A DNA stretch of 64,000 nt, from NCBI RefSeq assembly GCF_030866785.1, contig NZ_CP133018.1, forward strand, positions 2,232,001 through 2,296,000. Reading direction: 5' to 3'. The stretch is from Agromyces protaetiae (GTDB taxonomy: Bacteria > Actinomycetota > Actinomycetes > Actinomycetales > Microbacteriaceae). The position numbers and the translations under genes were made by a program. Shown piece after piece: positions 57,821-64,000 of this stretch (positions are counted from its first letter, which is position 1; every line of letters begins with the position of its first letter). Under the pieces are notes generated by a model, which saw only the letters and a list, made by a program, of their open reading frames with translations, had not been told where the DNA came from and searched no databases.

Positions 57821-59374
57821 GTGACCGTTGTCGAGTTGACGGACACCGCCGGCCGAAGCAACGGTTTCAAAGCCACAGCGCTGTACAAGTCACCGGTCGA
57901 CGGACGATTTAAGCGTCGGTCCCGACTCGGCCGCACGCGCGCCATCGCGAAGCAGAACCTTGAGACGTACCTCGAGAAGCTCGCTGGGCTCGGCGTCGAC
58001 TCTCTCGAGGCAACGACGTCCGACGACTCGCTCAAGCCCGGCGACACGGTCGCGAAACTTCTGGCTGTCGCACTCGATTACAAGGCTCAAAGAGGGGTCG
58101 CAGAGCAATCTATGAAGCGTTACCGCTCGTCAGCACGTCATATCGAGCGCTCGCTCGGCCGATGGCGTATCGACGAACTGACCGTCGGCCGCGTCAACAA
58201 GCTCATGCGGGAACTGTCAGACCGGGCGACCGCAGCGCGCAACGCCAAGATTCTGCTTTCGGAGATGACCGAGCTCGCGCATGCCGAGAGAGCGCTCGCT
58301 AGCGACCCCATGCTTGGCGCGATCACCCCGAAGATGGCAAGGAAGGATGCCGAGGATATCGTCATTGTCCGCCCACAGGAGGCGACGGAGATCTTCCACG
58401 CAATCGCGAACTACCGCCAAGGGCCGGGAGTACCAGGGCGCCGACTGGACGGTCAGTTGCTCGATCTCTTTCAGCTTCAGGCAGGCTCGGGCCTTCGCAT
58501 TGGCGAAGCACTCGCTCTTCGACGCAGCTCAGTCCTGCCGCCGACCGCCAGGCAGCAGGAATGGCGCGTAAACGTGGTCGCGACGATCGTCGACGCTAGG
58601 GGCGAGGCGAAGCACCAGGATGGGAAACTCAAAACGAGTTCGAGCGCACGGAACATCCCGGTCACGGGCTGGGCTGGGCTGGGCTGGGCTGGGCTGGGCT
58701 GGGCTGAGAAGCCTCTGCAACGGCGACTCGCAGCAACGTCAGGCGCCTCCGCCGATTCACCGCTGTTCCCGAGCGCTCGTGGCACCTGGCGGTCCCCGAA
58801 CAAGTTCGATTCGCAATGGCGGGCGATCCTCAAGGCACATCCAGAACTCCCGCGAATAACGTCTCACGCGTGGCGCCGAACGATCGCGACCGCCGTCGAA
58901 GAAGTCTCGGAACGTTATGCGAGGAAGTTGCTCGGCCATAAGGTCGCCAGAGCCGGCGAGGACGAAACACTCCACAAGCACTACGTGCGGCGCGGCCGGT
59001 TCGTCGAACTGGATAAGCGCGCAATGAAAGCGATCCGCCGCGCCACCATCGAGCGGCCAGCGAAGGAGCAAGCGGCCAGCTGGTACCAAGACGCCATTCA
59101 GAAGCCCGTCAGAGCAAACGCTCTGCGGCCTTCTGGCGTTTCACTAGGTATCACTCCATGCCACGGAGCATCTACCGCTATTTCGCACCTATTTTGCATT
59201 CGACGCGATCCCGGTCCCGGGAACAGAACACCGCCCGACCGAAATCCCCGGTCGGGCGGCGTAATCTGCTCCCCCACTTGGACTCGAACCAAGAACCTAT
59301 CGGTTAACAGCCGATTGCTCTGCCAATTGAGCTATGGAGGATCACTGCGCGTTCGGCAGCGTCGACAATCCTAG
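57821..59374 (+). CDS. int: tyrosine recombinase (integrase) of the island
   Basis: About 517 residues as read. An N-terminal SAM-like core-binding domain (AEQSMKRYRSSARHIERSLG) precedes the catalytic domain: Arg in QAGSGLRIGEALAL near 223, His-x-x-Arg in TSHAWRRTIATAV near 348, LLGHK and the nucleophile Tyr in HKHYVRRGR near 386. A run of GGGCT repeats inserts GWAGLGWAGLGWA in the middle. After the tyrosine the frame reads on for about 130 residues through the terminator and antisense through tRNA-Asn, so the true C-terminus is uncertain. The start is also uncertain (GTG 57821 or TTG 57836). Confidence 0.82.
   Translation: MTVVELTDTAGRSNGFKATALYKSPVDGRFKRRSRLGRTRAIAKQNLETYLEKLAGLGVDSLEATTSDDSLKPGDTVAKLLAVALDYKAQRGVAEQSMKRYRSSARHIERSLGRWRIDELTVGRVNKLMRELSDRATAARNAKILLSEMTELAHAERALASDPMLGAITPKMARKDAEDIVIVRPQEATEIFHAIANYRQGPGVPGRRLDGQLLDLFQLQAGSGLRIGEALALRRSSVLPPTARQQEWRVNVVATIVDARGEAKHQDGKLKTSSSARNIPVTGWAGLGWAGLGWAEKPLQRRLAATSGASADSPLFPSARGTWRSPNKFDSQWRAILKAHPELPRITSHAWRRTIATAVEEVSERYARKLLGHKVARAGEDETLHKHYVRRGRFVELDKRAMKAIRRATIERPAKEQAASWYQDAIQKPVRANALRPSGVSLGITPCHGASTAISHLFCIRRDPGPGNRTPPDRNPRSGGVICSPTWTRTKNLSVNSRLLCQLSYGGSLRVRQRRQS
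58666..58705 (+). repeat. (GGGCT)8 simple-sequence repeat inside the integrase gene
   Basis: Eight exact pentanucleotide units, 40 nt. Eight copies keep the frame open between the Arg and His-x-x-Arg active-site motifs. Gain or loss of one unit shifts the frame, and three units restore it. Confidence 0.9.
59231..59259 (-). terminator. hairpin between tRNA-Asn and the integrase catalytic end
   Basis: A perfect 10-bp stem (ccgcccgacc / ggtcgggcgg) with a 9-nt loop, 6 nt before the att core. On the minus strand it follows tRNA-Asn and is succeeded by a T-rich stretch (tgttctgttcc), so it now terminates the tRNA. Confidence 0.65.
59266..59308. repeat. right attachment-site repeat, within tRNA-Asn
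   Basis: 43 nt identical to 40343-40385. This copy is part of the intact tRNA, so integration kept the tRNA functional by supplying its 3' end from the island. Confidence 0.9.
59269..59341 (-). tRNA. tRNA-Asn (GTT)
   Basis: Minus-strand cloverleaf: acceptor TCCTCCA/TGGGGGA, D arm AGCTCAATTGGCAGAGC, anticodon loop CTGTTAA with GTT, T arm TTGGTTCGAGTCCAA. CCA is not encoded. It is the integration target of the island. Confidence 0.95.
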
Positions 59375-59433
59375 CAAAGCCGCGGCCGGACTCCCAATCG
59401 AGGCCGGCCCCGGCACACGCCCCCTTCGAGGGG

Positions 59434-60297
59434 TCACGCACCCGGTCCGCGGTCGAGGTCGTCGATGATCGCGTGGCCGCCGTCGAGCGCGCCGGCAAGC
59501 GCCTTCACGTACGGGTGGTGGGGGTCCTCGAGCACTTCGTCGATCGTGCCCAGCGCGACGACCGCGCCACGGTCGAGGACGGCGATGCGGTCGGCGACCC
59601 GGCGGAGCACGGGCAGGTCGTGCGAGATCACGAGCGCCGCGAACCGTTGCGACGCGCGGAGCTCGGTGATGACCTGCGCGACCACGTCGCGGACCGTCAG
59701 GTCGATGCCCGCGGTCGGCTCGTCGGCGATGTAGAGCATCGGGCCGAGCACGAGCGAGCGGGCGATCGCGACGCGTTGTCGCTGGCCGCCGCTCAGCTCG
59801 TACGGGTAGCGGTCGAGCATGCCGAGCGGCAGCCGGACCGCATCGACCAGGGAGGCCACGCGCGACGTGAGCGCACGCTGATCGTAGTGCCGATCGCGGG
59901 CGAGGATCGGTTCGGCCACGAGCTCGGCGACGGACCGGTCGGCCGGCAGCCTCGCGGCGGCGTCTTGGGGCAGGTAGCCGACGTGGAACTGGTGTTCGGC
60001 GAGGCGCCGACGAGACATCCGTCGCCCCATGCGGCGACCGAGCACGCGCACCTCGCCGCCGGTGACGACCGGCCGCACCTCCGCGTCCTTCGGGTCGAGG
60101 TACGCGCCCGAGAGCACCTTCGCGAGTGTGCTCTTGCCGCTGCCCGCGCTGCCGAGCACGCCGACCACCTCGCCCGGCGCGAGCCGGAACTCGATGCCGT
60201 GCAGCGCGACGTGCGCCTCGGATGCGCCGTGCGCCGGGTACTCGACCGAGAGGTCGCTCAGCTCGATCGGATGGCCGTGGGCGGGTGTACGGTGCAT
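59434..60297 (-). CDS. ABC transporter ATP-binding protein (extra ATPase)
   Basis: 287 residues. Walker A GSAGSGKSTLAKVLSG, signature LSGGQRQRVAIARSL, Walker B MLYIADEPTAGID, and the H-loop LVISHDLPVL. DppD/F-like, including the C-terminal HPYVKAL. ATG at 60297 overlaps the upstream stop by one base (TGATG); a TTG one codon earlier is possible. The preceding gene already encodes two ATPase domains, so this is a third one. Confidence 0.87.
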   Translation of the reverse strand: MHRTPAHGHPIELSDLSVEYPAHGASEAHVALHGIEFRLAPGEVVGVLGSAGSGKSTLAKVLSGAYLDPKDAEVRPVVTGGEVRVLGRRMGRRMSRRRLAEHQFHVGYLPQDAAARLPADRSVAELVAEPILARDRHYDQRALTSRVASLVDAVRLPLGMLDRYPYELSGGQRQRVAIARSLVLGPMLYIADEPTAGIDLTVRDVVAQVITELRASQRFAALVISHDLPVLRRVADRIAVLDRGAVVALGTIDEVLEDPHHPYVKALAGALDGGHAIIDDLDRGPGA

Positions 60298-61985
60298 CAA
60301 CCAGCTTCCTGAAGGCGGTGCAGCTCAGCTCGGCGCCCCGCCTGGGCGACCGGGTCGGGCACGGGCAGGCTCGCGAGCAGACGCTGCGTGTACGGATGCC
60401 TCGGCGAGCCCAGTACCTCGGCGCCGGTGCCCTCCTCGACGAGTTCCCCATGATAGAGCACCGCGATGCGGTCGACGAGGAGGTCGACCACGGCGAGGTC
60501 GTGACTGATGAACAGCGAGGCGAAGCCGAACTCGCGCTGCAGCTCGCCGAACAGCTCGAGCACCCGCGCCTGCACCGAGACATCCAGCGCCGACGTCGGC
60601 TCGTCGGCGATGAGCAGCTCGGGCTCGAGCGCGAGCGCCCGCGCGAGGCTCGCCCGCTGACGTTGCCCGCCCGACAGCTCGTGCGGATACCGGTCACCAT
60701 AGGCGCGCGGCAGCTGCACCGCCTCGAGCAGCTCGTCGACGCGGGCGCGTGCGCCGGAGGCCGAGTCCGCACGACCGTGGATGATCAGCGGCTCGGCCAC
60801 GCACTCGGCGATCGTGAGCAGCGGGTTGAAGCTCGAGGCCGGATCCTGGAACACGAAGCCGATGCGGCTCCTGACGGGCCGGAACTCGCGCTCCCGGATG
60901 CCTCGCATCTCATGTCCGAGCACCTGGAGCGAGCCGTTCGTCACGCCGGTCAGCCCCGCGATGGCCCGGCCGATCGTGGTCTTGCCCGACCCCGACTCCC
61001 CCACGAGACCCAGCACCTCGCCGGGGCGGATGACGAAGTCGACTCCCTTCACCGCCCGGAAGCCCGCCCGGCCGAACCGGCCCGGGTACTCGATCTCGAG
61101 CCCCCGCGCCTCGACCACGGGCGCCTGCTCGGCCCAGCCCTCGGGCCGCTGCGCGGCGCGCTCGGCCGCCCGGGCGACGCCGTGCCCCACGTACGGGACC
61201 GACGCGAGCAACTGCTTGGTGTACTCGGCCTGCGGTGCCGAGAACAGCGTGCGGGCGTCGGCCTGCTCGACGACGTTGCCCTGGTACATGACCGCGACCC
61301 GGTCGGCGAGGTCGGCGACCACGCCCATGTTGTGCGTGATGAGCACGATGGCGGTGCCGAACTCGTCGCGCAGCGTCCGCAACAGGTCGAGGATCTCCGC
61401 CTGCACGGTCACGTCCAGCGCGGTCGTCGGCTCGTCGGCCACGATCAGCCCGGGATCGAGGACGAGTGCCATCGCGATCACGATGCGCTGCTTCTGCCCG
61501 CCCGAGAACTGATGCGGGTAGTGGTCGATGCGCTGCTCGGGATCGGGGATGCCGACGCGGCGCAGCACGTCGATCGCCTTGGCGCGCGCCTCCTGCTTCG
61601 AGACGTCGCCGTGGGCACGCAGCCCCTCCATGATCTGCCAGCCCACGGTATAGACCGGGTTCAGCGCGGTCGACGGCTCCTGGAAGACCATGGCCACATC
61701 GGTGCCGCGGATCTCGCGCAACTGCGCGAGGTCGAGGCTGATCACGTCGTGCCGTCGCGTGCCCTCGCGGTTCGCGAGGATGACCGCACCGTTCGTGGTC
61801 GCGGTCTCCGGCAGCAGCCCCAGGATCGTCTTGGCGGTGACGGTCTTGCCGCTGCCGGACTCGCCGACGATCGCGAGCACCTCGCCGCGTTCAACGTGCA
61901 GCGAGACGTCGTCGACCGCCTTCACGGCGCCGGCGTCGGTCGCGAACGACACGCCCAGGTTCTCGATGCTGACGATGGGGCTCAT
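60297..61985 (-). CDS. double-ATPase protein of a peptide-type ABC transporter (DppDF-like fusion)
   Basis: 562 residues, two complete ATPase domains. First: GESGSGKTVTAKTILGL, FSGGQKQRIVIAMAL, LIVADEPTTALDVT. Second: GESGSGKTTIGRAIAGL, LSGGQRQRASLARAL, LLIADEPTSALDVS. Both carry the HPYTQRL/EYTKQLL oligopeptide-type tail. It powers uptake of peptides, opines or nickel. The ATG at 61985 overlaps the permease stop (ATGA); the longer open frame upstream is antisense reading. Confidence 0.92.
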   Translation of the reverse strand: MSPIVSIENLGVSFATDAGAVKAVDDVSLHVERGEVLAIVGESGSGKTVTAKTILGLLPETATTNGAVILANREGTRRHDVISLDLAQLREIRGTDVAMVFQEPSTALNPVYTVGWQIMEGLRAHGDVSKQEARAKAIDVLRRVGIPDPEQRIDHYPHQFSGGQKQRIVIAMALVLDPGLIVADEPTTALDVTVQAEILDLLRTLRDEFGTAIVLITHNMGVVADLADRVAVMYQGNVVEQADARTLFSAPQAEYTKQLLASVPYVGHGVARAAERAAQRPEGWAEQAPVVEARGLEIEYPGRFGRAGFRAVKGVDFVIRPGEVLGLVGESGSGKTTIGRAIAGLTGVTNGSLQVLGHEMRGIREREFRPVRSRIGFVFQDPASSFNPLLTIAECVAEPLIIHGRADSASGARARVDELLEAVQLPRAYGDRYPHELSGGQRQRASLARALALEPELLIADEPTSALDVSVQARVLELFGELQREFGFASLFISHDLAVVDLLVDRIAVLYHGELVEEGTGAEVLGSPRHPYTQRLLASLPVPDPVAQAGRRAELHRLQEAG

Positions 61986-63052
61986 CGCTTGACTCCGATT
62001 CCGTGCTCGTCGAACGTCTCCCCGGGCTCCAGCCCGTCGATGCCGCCCGGGCCGGCGACGAGGGTGCCACCCGGCACCACCGAGGTCTCGGCGACCTGGC
62101 CGGCGGCCTGGGCGACCCGTCGGCGACCGCGCAGGCGCGGGTCGGCGAGGTCGTTCAGGCTCTCGCCGACGAGCGTGATGCCGAGCACCGTGAACACGAT
62201 CGCGAGGCCCGGGTACAGCGCGGTCCACCAGATTCCGCTCAGCACGTCGGACTGCGCCTTGGAGAGGTCGTATCCCCACTCGGCCGCGGCCGTCGGCTCG
62301 ATGCCGAAGCCGAGGAACCCGAGTGCCGACAGCGTCAGGATCGCCTCGGACGAGTTCAACGTGATGATGAGCGGCAGCGTACGGGTGGCGTTGCGGAACA
62401 CGTGCTTGAACACGATCCGCCCGTTCGAGGCGCCCAGCACCTTCGCCGACTCCACGTACGCCTCGGCCTTGATGCGCACCGTCTCCGCACGGATCACGCG
62501 GAAGTACTGCGGGATGTAGATCACCGTGATCGAGATGGCGGCGGCGAGCACACCGCCCCAGAGGCTCGACTGTCCGCCCGAGATGACGATCGCCATCACG
62601 ATGGCGAGCAGCAACGACGGGAACGCATAGATGGCGTCGCTCACGACGACGAGCACCCGGTCGAGCCACCCGCCGAAATAGCCGGCGTACAGGCCGAGCG
62701 CGACGCCGATGAAGATCGACACCACCACGGCGACGATGATCGTGAGGATGGCGGTCTGCGAGCCCCAGATCACCCGCGACAGCACGTCGTACCCGCCGAC
62801 GGTCGTGCCGAACCAGTGCTCGGCCGACGGCGGCTGCTGCGAGCCGAAGGACTCGCCGTCGGCGCTGCGCTGCGCGAACCCGTACGGCGCGAGCAGCGGT
62901 GCGAAGATCGCGGCGAAGATGAAGATGCCGAGCATCACGAGGCCCGCGACGAGCATGCCGCGCTGCAGCCCGACGCTCTGCCTGAGCTGGTGGACGACGG
63001 GCAGCCGGTCGACGAGGCGGCGCTTGGGCGCCGGAGCTGAGGTGGCGGTCAT
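61982..63052 (-). CDS. ABC transporter permease, DppC type
   Basis: 356 residues, about six membrane helices, with the binding-protein-dependent transport signature around ESAKVLGASNGRIVFKHVFRN (EAA loop). An N-terminal cytoplasmic part and helix (GMLVAGLVMLGIFIFAAIFA) fit the OppC_N domain. A C-terminal Gly/Pro-rich extension of about 45 residues is longer than usual. It lies 2 nt after the DppB-type gene. Confidence 0.9.
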   Translation of the reverse strand: MTATSAPAPKRRLVDRLPVVHQLRQSVGLQRGMLVAGLVMLGIFIFAAIFAPLLAPYGFAQRSADGESFGSQQPPSAEHWFGTTVGGYDVLSRVIWGSQTAILTIIVAVVVSIFIGVALGLYAGYFGGWLDRVLVVVSDAIYAFPSLLLAIVMAIVISGGQSSLWGGVLAAAISITVIYIPQYFRVIRAETVRIKAEAYVESAKVLGASNGRIVFKHVFRNATRTLPLIITLNSSEAILTLSALGFLGFGIEPTAAAEWGYDLSKAQSDVLSGIWWTALYPGLAIVFTVLGITLVGESLNDLADPRLRGRRRVAQAAGQVAETSVVPGGTLVAGPGGIDGLEPGETFDEHGIGVKR

Positions 63053-63054
63053 GG

Positions 63055-64000
63055 TCAGTACCTCACCCTCGGGTCGACGAACGCCGCGATGATGTCGACG
63101 AGGAAGTTCGTGACCGCGACGATCACCGCCAGCAGCGCCACGATGCCCTGCACGGCGACGAAGTCACGCGACTCGAGGAAGCGGGCGAGGATGAATCCGA
63201 GCCCCTTCCACTCGAACGTCGTCTCGGTCAGCACCGCGCCGCCGAGCAGCAGCGCGATCTGCAGCCCGATGACGGTGATGATCGGGATGAGCGCCGGCCG
63301 GTAGGCGTGCTTTCGCAGCAGGCGCGACTCGCGCACACCCCGTGAGCGCGCCGCATCGACGTAGTCGGTGTTGAGCGTGCCGATGACGTTCGTCCGCACG
63401 AGCCGCAGGAAGATGCCGGCGGTCAGCAGGCCGAGCGCGATCGAGGGCAGCACCGCGTGCGCGAGCACGTCGCCGAGCACTTGCGGGTCGCCCGTCATGA
63501 TGGCGTCGATCGTGTAGAAGCCGGTGCGGTTCGGCAACATCTGCATCGCGATCTCGGACTCGACGTCGGAGCGACCGGCGACCGGCAACCACTTCAGCCA
63601 GACCGAGAAGATGAGCTTCAGGATGAGCCCGGCGAAGAAGACCGGGACCGCGTACCAGTAGATGGCGAGCACGCGGAAGATCGCGTCCTGCGGCTTGTCG
63701 CGGTGATACGCCGCAAGCAGGCCGAGCGGGATGCCGACGGCGAACGCGACGATGAGCGAGTAGAAGACCAGCTCGAACGTGGCGGGTCCGTACGTCATGA
63801 GCACTTCGAAGACGGGCCGGTTCGTGGTGAGTGTCGTCCCGAAGTCGAGGACGACGATCTGGCCGAGGTACTCGAGGTACTGGACGAAGATCGGCCGGTC
63901 GTACCCGGCTTCGGCGCGGAGCTCGGCGAGCTGTTCCGCGCTCAGCCGACCGCCCTGTGCCGCGGTGATGGGGTCGCCCGTCAGCCGCATCAGGAAGAAG
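63055..64000 (-). CDS. ABC transporter permease, DppB type (5' end outside window)
   Basis: At least 315 residues visible. DARSRGVRESRLLRKHAYR is the EAA loop; the helices and the RLTGDPI start region are typical of DppB/OppB, whose N-terminal helix lies beyond the right edge. The first ATG in frame at 63990 is internal. It is probably preceded by a substrate-binding protein gene outside the window. Confidence 0.9.
   Translation of the reverse strand, partial: FFLMRLTGDPITAAQGGRLSAEQLAELRAEAGYDRPIFVQYLEYLGQIVVLDFGTTLTTNRPVFEVLMTYGPATFELVFYSLIVAFAVGIPLGLLAAYHRDKPQDAIFRVLAIYWYAVPVFFAGLILKLIFSVWLKWLPVAGRSDVESEIAMQMLPNRTGFYTIDAIMTGDPQVLGDVLAHAVLPSIALGLLTAGIFLRLVRTNVIGTLNTDYVDAARSRGVRESRLLRKHAYRPALIPIITVIGLQIALLLGGAVLTETTFEWKGLGFILARFLESRDFVAVQGIVALLAVIVAVTNFLVDIIAAFVDPRVRY

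Larger units (their letters stand above)
40343..59308. mobile_element. genomic island integrated at tRNA-Asn, carrying a defence operon
   Basis: Bounded by two perfect 43-bp direct repeats equal to the 3' part of tRNA-Asn (40343-40385 and 59266-59308). The intact tRNA and a tyrosine integrase stand at the right end. Cargo is a single leftward five-gene operon with helicase, SNF2, methylase, McrB and McrC plus a truncated frame. No conjugation, replication or phage structural genes are present, so it is an integrase-only island that would need excision, and helper transfer if it moves. Confidence 0.88.

Noticed and set aside
58666..58705. GGGCT repeats as a CRISPR-like array
   Set aside because: Units are 5 nt and contiguous with no spacers; it is a microsatellite.

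Overview
The window is high-GC actinobacterial chromosome, judged by eye at about 70 % G+C. It carries a type II fatty-acid synthase cluster next to a DUF3145 gene, a family-A polymerase of the actinobacterial exonuclease/polymerase type and PadR and PucR regulators. This points to Microbacteriaceae (Agromyces- or Microbacterium-like); the genus is inference only.

Layout. 1-2426: end of fabH, acpP and fabF, closed by a hairpin. 2523-7264: DUF3145 gene, PadR regulator, DNA polymerase I-like gene, zinc-ribbon/nuclease-like protein and a small secreted protein. 7399-17477: a carbohydrate or polyol catabolic region with aldolase, FGGY kinase, zinc dehydrogenase, aldehyde dehydrogenase, DHA2-type MFS and PucR regulator, then aroC and a sugar-type MFS. 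Two nearly identical 15-bp palindromes, in the divergent dehydrogenase promoter and upstream of the second MFS, suggest one regulon. 17707-20748: a YjdF-like membrane protein, an endonuclease/exonuclease/phosphatase-family protein and a coiled-coil protein. 20850-32833: a PucR-type regulator divergent from an accessory protein-quality-control operon (dnaK, grpE, dnaJ/cbpA, cbpM-like, clpB, thioredoxin, a cNMP-domain/thioredoxin-reductase-like fusion), with zwf just behind it. The operon joins disaggregation, thiol redox and NADPH supply. 32877-34440: a short accessory patch with a decayed Fic toxin and its VbhA-like antitoxin beside a CAU-anticodon tRNA. 34464-40271: glycosyltransferase, DMT transporter, def, azlCD and a choloylglycine-hydrolase-family gene of visibly lower GC.

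40343-59308 is an integrated genomic island of about 19 kb. It lies between two perfect 43-bp copies of the 3' part of tRNA-Asn. The intact tRNA is at the right end next to a tyrosine integrase. Its cargo is one leftward operon whose genes overlap each other by 4 nt: a 1737-residue DEAD/DEAH-DUF1998 helicase, a DrmD-like SNF2 helicase, a 1325-residue adenine-specific methylase, McrB and McrC, followed by a truncated sixth frame. It resembles parts of DISARM, Druantia and McrBC but matches none of them fully as I know them. It is the best candidate for an undescribed defence system here. The integrase gene carries eight GGGCT repeats and could be phase variable.

59434-64000: a leftward peptide/opine-type ABC transporter operon (two permeases, a double-ATPase protein and an extra ATPase), cut by the window edge. 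No CRISPR array, rRNA or IS element was seen.
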